Shown: positions 1 through 6,230 of the stretch, in pieces
How positions within the stretch are numbered: the stretch's first letter is position 1
How the letters are laid out: each line of letters begins with the position of its first letter
Source: an uncultured Bacilli bacterium
Lineage (GTDB): Bacteria; Bacillota_I; Bacilli_A; RF39; UBA660
NCBI GenBank assembly: GCA_947627405.1
Contig: CANQVY010000055.1
Location: 1-7,816 of the forward strand
Length of the DNA stretch: 7,816 bases
Reading direction: 5' to 3'
Program-made: the position numbers and the translations under genes
Notes under the pieces: generated by a model
Databases searched by the model: none
The model's input: only the letters and a program-made list of their open reading frames with translations
What the model was told of the DNA's origin: nothing

Positions 1-2
1 TT

Positions 3-33
3 ATATTAAAATTTTCATTTTAATATCTTTTTT
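3..33 (+). terminator. Possible AT-only terminator for a gene left of the window
   Basis: A perfect 10-bp inverted repeat (3-12 ATATTAAAAT and 17-26 ATTTTAATAT) with a 4-base loop is followed on the plus strand by C and six T. The shape fits an intrinsic terminator for a plus-strand gene ending left of the window. The stem is only A-T pairs, so it is weak and may be chance in such AT-rich DNA. Confidence 0.35.
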
Positions 34-117
34 ATTTAGTGTAACTAGTTTTCCATAAAACTTTTCACACTATCATTTATATTCATTATACCCTATTTTT
101 TTTTAGTAGACAAGCAT

Positions 118-148
118 AGAAAAAGACCTATAAAATATTATAAGTCTT
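118..148 (-). terminator. Intrinsic terminator after the serpin gene
   Basis: On the minus strand, starting a few bases after the serpin stop codon, AAGAC (144-148 complement) pairs with GTCTT (123-127 complement). One mismatch separates this from a second 5-bp stem (129-133/138-142). A run of five T follows. Stem position and U-tract fit factor-independent termination of the serpin transcript. Confidence 0.6.
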
Positions 149-155
149 AAAAACT

Positions 156-1757
156 TTATTTATTTAAAATCGTAGCATCCTTATTCGTATTTACTGTTGG
201 TTCATAAACCGTTCCTGTAAACCAAATTTCTCCTGTTTCTTTATCTCGAATTAAATACATATAAGGATTTTCAAAAGTTAAATCAATTGTTTCAACTGGA
301 ACATCATAAAGATAATCAAATACACAACCAGCAGCACCTCTACCGCCCATAGCAGTTACAGCTGCAGCTTTAATTCCCTCATTAGAAAATTCAATAGTAG
401 CTTTATGTTTAGCATCTGAAATAAATGCTTTTTTATCTGTTGTAATTTTAGATAAATTTGCTTTTTGACTATCAAATACGTCTTTAATTCCTATCTTCTT
501 TAAATCATTCATCAAATCAAGATCATCATTATATTGAAATACTGGTGTAGAACCTTTAATTTGAATTATTTTTCCACTTGCATAATTTTCTGATTTTATT
601 TGTTTTAAATTACCAATCGTTTCTGTTAAATCTTCTGCTTTTAAATTTTCAATATAAGTCTTTAACGTTTCTTTAATAGGCATAATCCCTACATATTGTA
701 AAGTTACTCCATTATATTGTTTTAAATCTTTAGCAAATACTTTTAAATCTTCATTATGATATTCATAAAAATCTGTTGAAGTAGCAACTTGGCCATAATT
801 AGCATTGATTTCTTTCATATATTTATCTAGATATACATCTGCATCTTCATAATCGTAGTCTTCCCCACATTCTTTTTGCGCTACCCATTTGTTATATTCA
901 TTTTTAACTGTTTTTCGAATTGTATCTTCACCAAGTTCTTTCACTATATCATAATTATTTAGTGTTGCTCCAAATTCAACAGCCTTAGCATTCATAGTTT
1001 TGTTATTAAACTTTATTGTGCCATAATCCGTTTCCCCTAAAACTGGTATATATGCAGAATAATCTTCATGATCGTAATGAATACTATATTGATCATTAAA
1101 ATGTTTCGTATCCGCTTGAATATTTTTTACCCAGTTCATATCTATAGCTAAGGCATTTATAAGCATAAAATCTAAATCAGATAAATCATCTGCATCACTA
1201 TATAAACTGTCTATTAAACCTAATGTTTTGTTTTTAACCCACTTATTTACATTTGTAGCTGTCTTAAAAGAATCATTGATTACTTCAGCATCATATTTCG
1301 TTTTTAATTTTGATGTATATTCTTTATTTATATTGTCTTTATAAGAATCTTTAACAAATAAAGCATTTGCAAAAGACATATTTGAACTATTTTGGTACTT
1401 TCTTGCGGCATATTTTCCTATAACCGCATCTATTTGTGCTTTTGTATCCTTATCAGCTCCTTCAGATAACATTTCTAAAGCATACTTAATTGATAGAGGA
1501 CTATACACCTTATTTTTATTTTGGTTTTCTAATTTTAAAAATGCAAGATCAAATTCACTCAATTGATTTCCAGACATTTCATATTCTGATTTTACTTCTT
1601 TTTTTCTAGTTTCTATATTTGTTTGCTTGTTATTAAAAAAATAGAAGTATAAGCCTATTCCTGCCGCAACAATCAAACATATGATGATCACAATTAAAAT
1701 TTTCCTCTTCTTTGCTTTCTTCTTTTTTTTCAATAATTCTACATTTTCATTATCCAT
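156..1757 (-). CDS. Membrane-anchored serpin (serine protease inhibitor family)
   Basis: A 533-residue protein. Serpins trap target proteases by inserting a cleaved reactive loop into a beta sheet. A lysine-rich N-terminus (residues 10-19) precedes one membrane helix (about 19-41), which predicts N-inside topology and an extracellular C-terminal domain. Serpin signatures are VYSPLSIKYALEMLSEGA (84-101), NALAIDMNW (201-209), the hinge NEGIKAAAVT (459-468) and the C-terminal FENPYMYLIRDKETGEIWF (495-513). The protein is longer than a typical serpin of about 400 residues, owing to the anchor, roughly 70 extra charged residues near 260-328 and a reactive loop about 12 residues longer than in alpha-1-antitrypsin. 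The hinge keeps Gly461 and the AAA run, but P14 is Ile462 where Thr or Ser is usual. The start is supported by GGAG seven bases before ATG and a strong promoter. The family is secure; inhibitory activity and target are not. Confidence 0.93.
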   Translation of the reverse strand: MDNENVELLKKKKKAKKRKILIVIIICLIVAAGIGLYFYFFNNKQTNIETRKKEVKSEYEMSGNQLSEFDLAFLKLENQNKNKVYSPLSIKYALEMLSEGADKDTKAQIDAVIGKYAARKYQNSSNMSFANALFVKDSYKDNINKEYTSKLKTKYDAEVINDSFKTATNVNKWVKNKTLGLIDSLYSDADDLSDLDFMLINALAIDMNWVKNIQADTKHFNDQYSIHYDHEDYSAYIPVLGETDYGTIKFNNKTMNAKAVEFGATLNNYDIVKELGEDTIRKTVKNEYNKWVAQKECGEDYDYEDADVYLDKYMKEINANYGQVATSTDFYEYHNEDLKVFAKDLKQYNGVTLQYVGIMPIKETLKTYIENLKAEDLTETIGNLKQIKSENYASGKIIQIKGSTPVFQYNDDLDLMNDLKKIGIKDVFDSQKANLSKITTDKKAFISDAKHKATIEFSNEGIKAAAVTAMGGRGAAGCVFDYLYDVPVETIDLTFENPYMYLIRDKETGEIWFTGTVYEPTVNTNKDATILNK

Positions 1758-1786
1758 CTTATCACTCCTTCTTATTTTATATTTTT

Positions 1787-1814
1787 ATTATAACATATGC
1801 TTTTTATAAGTCAA
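1787..1814 (-). promoter_or_regulatory. SigA-type promoter of the serpin gene
   Basis: On the minus strand TTGACT (1814-1809) and TATAAT (1792-1787) are separated by 16 bases, and the -10 carries an extended TGT just upstream (TGTTATAAT). Transcription should start near 1780, leaving a leader of about 25 bases that contains the GGAG ribosome site. This is one of the two best promoters in the window and implies solid constitutive expression. Confidence 0.8.
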
Positions 1815-1883
1815 GAAATTTATAAAAAAATCTTATTTTTAATAAATTCTAAAAATTCTTTTTCCCATAACATAAAATTAAAA

Positions 1884-1906
1884 GAAAAAAACCTAAAATT
1901 AGGTTT
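1884..1906 (-). terminator. Intrinsic terminator after fucO
   Basis: Just past the fucO stop, on the minus strand, AAACCTA and TAGGTTT (1900-1906 and 1889-1895 complement) form a 7-bp stem with a 4-base loop, followed by a run of T ending at 1885. It separates fucO from the serpin gene, which has its own promoter. Confidence 0.75.
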
Positions 1907-1916
1907 AAAGTATTTT

Positions 1917-3065
1917 TTACATTGCGATTTTAAATAATTCTATCAAATCTTCTTTAGTAACTTCTCTTGGATTTCCACCTGTACATGGATCGACTAAAGC
2001 TTTTTCCGCTAACATTTCAATATCTTCTTTTCTTCCTCCCACTTCATGAATATGTTGAGGAATATTTAATTTAATTGCTAAATCTCTAACTGCATTTACT
2101 ACTTTATCAACAGCTTCTTCATTCGTAAGATGATCCATATCAAGTCCAAAAGCGCGACCCATATCAAAAAATCTCTCTGGACAAGCTTCTCCATTAAATT
2201 TTAAAATATATGGAAGAAGTAAAGCATTTGCTACTCCATGAGGCGTATCATAAACAGCTCCTAATTGATGGGCCATAGAATGAACAATTCCAAGTCCTAC
2301 ATTGGAAAATCCCATACCAGCAATATATTGAGCAAGCCCCATATTTTCCATAGCCTCTTTGTCTTTATTACAAGCTTTCTCTAGATTTTTATAAATAATT
2401 TCCATAGCTTTTAAATGAAACATATCTGTCATAGTCCATGCTGCTTTTGTAATATATCCTTCCATAGCATGAGTCAAAGCATCCAGTCCTGTAGCGGCTG
2501 CTGTTGAAAAAGGCATTGTAGACATAAGTTCTGTATCAATAATAGAAAGTATTGGTATATCTTTTGGATCTACACAAACCAATTTTACAACAGCATCCTC
2601 GTCAGTAATTACATAATTAATTGTAACTTCTGCAGCCGTTCCCGCTGTTGTTGGAAGTGCTATAATTGGTAAAGATTTATTTTTTGTATTGGCAACCCCC
2701 ACCAATGATTTCACATCTTCAAACTCTGGATTTTTAATCGTAATACCAATAGCTTTGGCTGTGTCAATAACAGAGCCCCCACCAACAGCAATTAAACAAT
2801 CCGCTTGCATATCCTTACAGATTTGTAATCCTTCATGTACATTTGCAATTGTTGGATTTGGTTTTATATGACTAAAAACTTGATATTCTAAATCCATTTC
2901 ATCTAAAACATCTGTCACTTTTTTTGTTGTTCCTACATCGATTAACACTTGATCTGTAACAACCAATAATTTCTTATACCCCCTAATTTTTAATTCATCC
3001 TTTAATACTTCTCTACTTCCCCAACCGAAGTAAGAAGTCTCATTTAATACAATTCGATTTGCCAT
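1917..3065 (-). CDS. fucO: Lactaldehyde reductase, iron-dependent alcohol dehydrogenase
   Basis: A 382-residue cytoplasmic enzyme, the same length as E. coli FucO and closely similar throughout: the start MANR.LNET, PTTAGTAAEVTINYVITDE at 138-156, MGFSNVGLG at 251-259 and CTGGNPRE at 361-368. FucO reduces L-lactaldehyde to L-1,2-propanediol with NADH during anaerobic fucose or rhamnose use. The expected metal ligands are all present: Asp195, His199, His262 and His276. The nucleotide-binding GGGS lies at 95-98, and Asp38 corresponds to the residue that favours NAD over NADP. GGAGG lies five bases before ATG. No fucose or rhamnose genes are nearby, so it may instead act as a general short-chain aldehyde or diol reductase. 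It lies 83 bases downstream of murI with no clear terminator between, so readthrough from murI is possible besides its own promoter. Confidence 0.94.
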   Translation of the reverse strand: MANRIVLNETSYFGWGSREVLKDELKIRGYKKLLVVTDQVLIDVGTTKKVTDVLDEMDLEYQVFSHIKPNPTIANVHEGLQICKDMQADCLIAVGGGSVIDTAKAIGITIKNPEFEDVKSLVGVANTKNKSLPIIALPTTAGTAAEVTINYVITDEDAVVKLVCVDPKDIPILSIIDTELMSTMPFSTAAATGLDALTHAMEGYITKAAWTMTDMFHLKAMEIIYKNLEKACNKDKEAMENMGLAQYIAGMGFSNVGLGIVHSMAHQLGAVYDTPHGVANALLLPYILKFNGEACPERFFDMGRAFGLDMDHLTNEEAVDKVVNAVRDLAIKLNIPQHIHEVGGRKEDIEMLAEKALVDPCTGGNPREVTKEDLIELFKIAM

Positions 3066-3091
3066 AAAATCCTCCTTATCTTTATATTTAT

Positions 3092-3100
3092 ATTATAGCA
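3092..3100 (-). promoter_or_regulatory. Extended -10 promoter of fucO
   Basis: The minus strand reads TGCTATAAT, a consensus extended -10, about 27 bases upstream of the fucO ATG. No good -35 sits 16-18 bases further up (a TTGCTT lies only 14 away), so the promoter would rely on the TG extension. Confidence 0.55.
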
Positions 3101-3148
3101 CAAATAAAAAAAAGCAATATATTTTCAACAAGAATTTACATAATTTGT

Positions 3149-3886
3149 CTATATTGTTTTTAAACCTAAAATTTTTTCAAAACGTTTCCTTTTTTCTTCA
3201 GAAGAAGAATCTATAAATTCGACGGATAAGGAATGTCCTCCTAGAATCTGTCTTTCATCTAATTTTCTCTTTAATTCTTTAGCAACACCCACACTTCCAT
3301 CAAAAAAATTCACATTACCTAAAACTTTCTTTATATGATCTTTTATTAACGGATAATGTGTACATCCAAGTACAACATTCTCTATATCTTTATATTCCGA
3401 TAAATTTTCATGAAGATAGCGATCAATTGCTTCTTGCTGATCCTCTTCTATTAGTTCTGCAAGCCCAACACAAGACTTTAATATTGTTTTATGATTATCA
3501 TATTTATGGTAGAGTGCCAAAAACTTTTCACTTTCAATCGTTCCTTTTGTAGCAAGCACTAAAGTCTTTCCATTGAAATTAAAATCATATACCATTTTAT
3601 AAGCAGGCTCTGTGGCAATAAAAAGAATTTGTGGATATTCTTGTCTTAACCTCTTTACACATTTTGTGCTGGCTGTATTACAAGCAATAACGATTGCCAT
3701 ACATCCCCGATTGATCAAATATTCTACAATATTTTTTACAATCGAATAAAGCGTTTGATTTTCTTTATTCCCATAAGGATTATTCTTCGAATCACTATAA
3801 TAAATATACTTGTAATTTGGAAGAATGTTAATGATTTCCTTTAAAATGGTCGATCCTCCAATTCCTGAATCAAATATACCAATCAT
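3149..3886 (-). CDS. murI: Glutamate racemase
   Basis: A 245-residue cytoplasmic enzyme interconverting L- and D-glutamate to supply D-Glu for peptidoglycan stem peptides. Family signatures are complete: FDSGIGG (5-11) with Asp6 and Ser7, NPYGNK (36-41), the first catalytic cysteine in ACNTAS (Cys69), TEPAYK (92-97), and the second in GCTHYPL (Cys175, with Thr176 and His177). Length is a little under the usual 260-270 residues, the difference lying at the C-terminus. The ribosome site is modest (AAGGG about 8 bases before ATG). The likely promoter is about 230 bases upstream, and the leader contains the remnant of an earlier gene whose frame ends in an ATGA overlap with this start, so murI was probably once the second gene of a coupled pair. 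This gene implies a walled cell. Confidence 0.95.
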   Translation of the reverse strand: MIGIFDSGIGGSTILKEIINILPNYKYIYYSDSKNNPYGNKENQTLYSIVKNIVEYLINRGCMAIVIACNTASTKCVKRLRQEYPQILFIATEPAYKMVYDFNFNGKTLVLATKGTIESEKFLALYHKYDNHKTILKSCVGLAELIEEDQQEAIDRYLHENLSEYKDIENVVLGCTHYPLIKDHIKKVLGNVNFFDGSVGVAKELKRKLDERQILGGHSLSVEFIDSSSEEKRKRFEKILGLKTI

Positions 3887-3997
3887 ACTACTTTCCCTTC
3901 TTTATTTTTTGAACATTTCATACATTTTTTAAGCCATTAGAAGAAGCACTTTTTTATATGCTGATTTGATAATGACTTTCCTAATATTAAATCTATG

Positions 3998-4050
3998 TTA
4001 TCGGGTATGACTTTATCCAATAAATCACATTTTCCTGTTTTATCATACCC
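3998..4050 (-). repeat. 8-bp inverted repeat in the murI leader
   Basis: GGGTATGA and TCATACCC form a perfect inverted repeat with about 32 bases between arms, inside the leader upstream of murI. No U-tract follows, so it is not a terminator. It lies in the decayed coding stretch and may be chance or an RNA structure; I see no known riboswitch pattern. Confidence 0.3.
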
Positions 4051-4114
4051 TAACGATTTAAAATAAAAAGTAAAAAAACTATTTATTTTAAAAATTTTAT
4101 CTTTCTCTTTTTTT

Positions 4115-4123
4115 ATTATAACA
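4115..4123 (-). promoter_or_regulatory. Extended -10 promoter upstream of murI
   Basis: The minus strand reads TGTTATAAT. The TG of this extended -10 lies in the last bases of the preceding gene's terminator U-tract. No clear -35 is seen at 17 bases (TACAAA). Transcription would begin near 4108 and give murI a leader of about 220 bases. Confidence 0.45.
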
Positions 4124-4149
4124 AAAAAACTAATACCTTTGTATTAGTT
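4123..4149 (-). terminator. Intrinsic terminator overlapping the stop codon of the helical-bundle gene
   Basis: AACTAATAC and GTATTAGTT (minus strand, 4149-4141 and 4136-4128) form a perfect 9-bp stem with a 4-base loop, followed directly by seven T (4129-4123). The stem includes the stop codon of the gene ending at 4148. Strong by shape and U-tract. Confidence 0.82.
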
Positions 4150-4585
4150 ATAAAAACTTCTTTAAATTTTCGACAACTTCTTCTTGCATATTTACATATT
4201 TTTGAACCAAACGATGTACATGATCATCCGTAGATTTATGATTAAGTAATCTTCTTCCTTCAATAATCCCCATATTGGTCCCTTGCATAAGTAATTCTGC
4301 AATATTGGAATCGCTTTTATCATTCATCGTTTTCATTTCAACCCCACACCATGTCATAAACTTATTCATTGCATTGGTTTCATGAGGCTCTTTGTTACTA
4401 TATTCTGGATATAAACGACCAATCTCCTCAGCAATTTGTTTATATTCCCCATATTGCTTTTCCAATAATTGTTTTAATGTATGATCTTGTACCTTATCCA
4501 TAATATAATGAATCGCATCCATTCCCATACAAGTTCCTTTGTTTAGTTCATCTAAAACATTAATTTCATTTTTATCTTCTTTCAT
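4148..4585 (-). CDS. Small helical protein, ferritin-like four-helix bundle suspected
   Basis: A 145-residue soluble protein, almost wholly helical by composition, without signal peptide or membrane segment. Residues 12-57 and 97-142 look duplicated: LNKGTCMGMDA (14-24) aligns with LMQGTNMGIIE (99-109), each followed by a matching amphipathic helix. The halves are joined by EPHETNAMNKFMTWCGVEMK (66-85). Two helix pairs related by duplication are typical of ferritin-like and related bundles. The classical di-iron ExxH pairs are not evident; candidate ligands are Asp23, His26, Glu109 and His116. Small proteins with the (K/Q)GTxMG repeat occur in Bacillota, but I know of no assigned function. 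GGAGG six bases before ATG fixes the start, and a 9-bp-stem terminator ends the gene. It appears to be a single-gene unit. Confidence 0.85.
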   Translation of the reverse strand: MKEDKNEINVLDELNKGTCMGMDAIHYIMDKVQDHTLKQLLEKQYGEYKQIAEEIGRLYPEYSNKEPHETNAMNKFMTWCGVEMKTMNDKSDSNIAELLMQGTNMGIIEGRRLLNHKSTDDHVHRLVQKYVNMQEEVVENLKKFL

Positions 4586-4624
4586 ATCGTTCCTCCAATA
4601 TTATATTGGATAAAAACCAAAAAT

Positions 4625-4653
4625 ATTATACTTTTTATATACAAATAAAGCAG
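4625..4653 (-). promoter_or_regulatory. Candidate promoter of the helical-bundle gene
   Basis: The minus strand carries TATAAT at 4630-4625 with CTGCTT 17 bases upstream (4653-4648), a weak -35. It lies about 40 bases before the ATG and just after a strong terminator, a sensible place for a promoter. The -35 is poor. Confidence 0.45.
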
Positions 4654-4671
4654 ACTTACTATTTAGATAAT

Positions 4672-4708
4672 AAAAACATCTGATTTCAACAATCGTTAAT
4701 TTCAGATG
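4672..4708 (-). terminator. Intrinsic terminator downstream of the amidotransferase operon
   Basis: On the minus strand CATCTGA and TCAGATG form a perfect 7-bp stem; the 17-base loop can fold a further AAC/GTT pair. TTTTTATT follows. It lies about 155 bases after the amidotransferase stop and is the first clear terminator of that operon. An AGATG shortly upstream could pair with the first arm instead (see findings). Confidence 0.72.
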
Positions 4709-4710
4709 GA

Positions 4711-4863
4711 CTCCATAAGGGATAGCATCTAATTTACCCAATCAAATGTATCCTTTGTATCCTTTTTTCAGTTTTTAACTAATTTTTCTGTATCAAAATT
4801 CAAATAGTTCGAATAGATTCGCCACTGGTGTCCTAAAGAAAGACGTACTACACCTTTTCTAAA
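4711..4863 (-). pseudogene. Decayed coding-like remnant after the amidotransferase gene
   Basis: Starting three bases after the amidotransferase stop, one minus-strand frame reads RKGVVRLSLGHQWRIYSNYL and on to VKN before a TGA at about 4769, with further stops beyond. The stretch is richer in G and C than the flanking genes, and the start vaguely recalls the C-terminal VRLSLGH end of class V aminotransferases, but the similarity is too short to name it. Other frames are also partly readable, so even the frame is uncertain. It could equally be a remnant of a mobile element. What is solid is that the composition differs and no intact gene is present. Confidence 0.35.
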
Positions 4864-5517
4864 TTATTTATTAAAAATGATTTTTATAAAATATTCAAAA
4901 AAATTAAAATCCATCATTTGTTCAGGATGCCATTGTACCGCTACAATATTATTTTTTTCTATTGCTTCAATAATTTGATCGTCACCAATAGCAACAGTAT
5001 CAAAACCTGGAGCCACATTTTTAATAGATTGGCGATGAAAAGAATTAACCATTATTTCCTTACTATTATAAATTTTATCTAGAAAAGACCCTTTTTTAAT
5101 AAAGACTTTGTGTAATGAGCTTTTTAAATCGTGATTATCTATTGATTGATTTAAACTCCCACCAAAACACACATTTATAGACTGTAGACCACCACATATT
5201 CCTAAAATTGGTTTATTATAATTAGCAAAAATCTCAATTACTTTTTTATCTAATTTAAACTCATCAATATTATATTCTTTTCCATTTATTGGCTTCTCAT
5301 TATAATATTTAGGAGGAATATCTATCTCACTTCCTGTAACTATTAAACCATCACATATATTACAAATTTTATCTATATTTTTTTCAGAAACAATTGGAAA
5401 TAGTACAATATTATATTTATCAAAAATATTTTTAAAATATTCTGTTAAGTAATATCTACTATTAAATGGGGCTTCATTAGAAATATTTTCATATCTTAAA
5501 ATTATTGCTAATATCAT
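4864..5517 (-). CDS. Class I glutamine amidotransferase, PuuD / gamma-glutamyl hydrolase type
   Basis: A 217-residue soluble hydrolase of peptidase family C26. The nucleophile elbow is GICGG (106-110) with Cys108. VNSFHRQSI (157-165) matches the PuuD VNSxHHQ motif, and VQWHPE (194-199) supplies His197 and Glu199, so the Cys-His-Glu triad is intact. CDGLIVTGSEIDIPPKYY (55-72) is the GLLLTGGxDIxPxxY motif of this group. Such enzymes cut gamma-glutamyl amides, for example gamma-Glu-GABA (PuuD) or gamma-glutamyl-CDP-amidate (Campylobacter Cj1417). No synthase partner or putrescine gene is nearby, so it probably releases a small amine or phosphoramidate from a gamma-glutamyl adduct rather than degrading polyamines. 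Its ATG overlaps the TGA of the upstream gene (ATGA) and AGGAG lies in that gene's tail, so the two are translationally coupled. A decayed stretch follows. Substrate unknown. Confidence 0.9.
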   Translation of the reverse strand: MILAIILRYENISNEAPFNSRYYLTEYFKNIFDKYNIVLFPIVSEKNIDKICNICDGLIVTGSEIDIPPKYYNEKPINGKEYNIDEFKLDKKVIEIFANYNKPILGICGGLQSINVCFGGSLNQSIDNHDLKSSLHKVFIKKGSFLDKIYNSKEIMVNSFHRQSIKNVAPGFDTVAIGDDQIIEAIEKNNIVAVQWHPEQMMDFNFFEYFIKIIFNK

Positions 5518-6107
5518 ATTTTATTCTCCTTAATTTTAGAATATATATCATACCAACTATATACTCTAATCAGGTTTTTAAATTCTTTTTTCCTATTGTA
5601 TGGATAATCAAATACCATAACTTTAGTTTTGCCAATCAGTTTTTTTAAATTAATTGGATCATCTTCTATCATATAATCAATGCTATTTTCTTGGCAAAAT
5701 AATCCTTTATCTTTTACATCAAATGCAATATTATCATATAAAATATCATTATCATTTAACCATTGTATAGTTATTTCTTCAACCTTTGATTTTAAATTTT
5801 CCGGATACCATTCATCTCCATTTTTCCTTGCCGTAATAATGTATATTTCATGTTTTTCTTCTTTTATTTTTTTTATAACATCAGATGCAAATTTTTTAGC
5901 AGGAAGTGTTACCACTAAATCTTTTCTATATTTGTTCCAAAATTGATGAGCAATATCTTCATTCCATAAAAACATATCTGTGGTATCAATGACATTTATA
6001 TTTTCTAATTTATATTTTCTCAATTCATAACAAAATTTTAACCCATAATCTATGCAAAAATTATATTGTGAATTTAATACCCCATCTATATCTATACCAA
6101 TTTTCAT
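5514..6107 (-). CDS. HAD-type phosphatase, 5'-nucleotidase (NT5C)-like
   Basis: A 197-residue soluble protein of the HAD superfamily. Motif I is DIDGV with nucleophile Asp6 and acid/base Asp8. Motif II is IITAR (90-94) with Thr92. A lysine candidate for motif III lies at 132-134 (DVKDKG), and motif IV is EDDP (148-151). Spacing and the ITAR and IEDDP forms fit the 5'(3')-deoxyribonucleotidase (NT5C) group or related nucleotidase-like proteins, which remove phosphate from nucleotides or phosphorylated small metabolites. It is the first gene of a two-gene operon; its TGA overlaps the amidotransferase ATG. AGGAG lies seven bases before ATG, and a palindrome sits in the presumed promoter. Codon use is very AT-rich, like its partner. 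Phosphatase class is confident; substrate is open and may be linked to the amidotransferase product. Confidence 0.88.
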   Translation of the reverse strand: MKIGIDIDGVLNSQYNFCIDYGLKFCYELRKYKLENINVIDTTDMFLWNEDIAHQFWNKYRKDLVVTLPAKKFASDVIKKIKEEKHEIYIITARKNGDEWYPENLKSKVEEITIQWLNDNDILYDNIAFDVKDKGLFCQENSIDYMIEDDPINLKKLIGKTKVMVFDYPYNRKKEFKNLIRVYSWYDIYSKIKENKI

Positions 6108-6136
6108 TAATAGTCTCCTTTAAAAATGTATATGTT

Positions 6137-6171
6137 AATATAAAAGTGTATTTTCTTAATTAACAAATACA
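6137..6171 (-). promoter_or_regulatory. Candidate promoter with overlapping palindrome, upstream of the HAD-amidotransferase pair
   Basis: On the minus strand TTGTTA (6166-6161) and TATATT (6142-6137) lie 18 bases apart, about 30 bases before the ATG. TGTATTT (6147-6153) and AAATACA (6165-6171) form a perfect 7-bp inverted repeat around a TTAATTAA centre, covering the -35 and much of the spacer. This geometry suits a repressor operator. The promoter match is modest and the operator is inference. Confidence 0.4.
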
Positions 6172-6230
6172 TCAATTTCAGTCTATACACATTTTAGCAC
6201 ATTTTTAATATTTTTAAAACTTGAACAATA

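Larger units (their letters stand above)
3883..4143 (-). pseudogene. Decayed 3' part of an unidentified gene formerly coupled to murI
   Basis: On the minus strand one frame is open from 4143 to a TAA at 3939-3937 (68 codons). It contains the gene-like stretch GYDKTGKCDLLDKVIPDNID and later GKSLSNQHIKKC. Past that stop the same frame continues as WLKKCMKCSKNKEGKVV and ends with TGA at 3885-3883, which overlaps the murI ATG as ATGA. A four-base overlap after a clean continuation, with a CxxC pair near the end, suggests a real former gene broken by a nonsense mutation and lacking its 5' part. I do not recognise the family. The frame has no ATG upstream with a ribosome site, so it is unlikely to be translated as a full protein. 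The 5' part (above about 4070) is low-complexity K/F/I and may be unrelated. Confidence 0.45.

Noticed and set aside
2689..2871. Plus-strand open frame of 60 codons
   Set aside because: Lies wholly antisense to the well-conserved fucO gene and has no ribosome site or family features.
3358..3552. Plus-strand open frame of 64 codons
   Set aside because: Antisense shadow of murI with no translation signals.
3998..4050. Riboswitch in the murI leader
   Set aside because: The inverted repeat lies in a decayed coding frame, lacks any recognised conserved core, and no terminator or site-hiding partner follows.
4826..4850. TGGTG...CC resemblance to the tRNA-Thr 3' end, as a possible att duplicate
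   Set aside because: Only about five consecutive bases match; not enough for an attachment site.
5680..5946. Plus-strand open frame of 88 codons rich in F, S and I
   Set aside because: Antisense shadow of the HAD gene in AT-rich DNA; no ribosome site.
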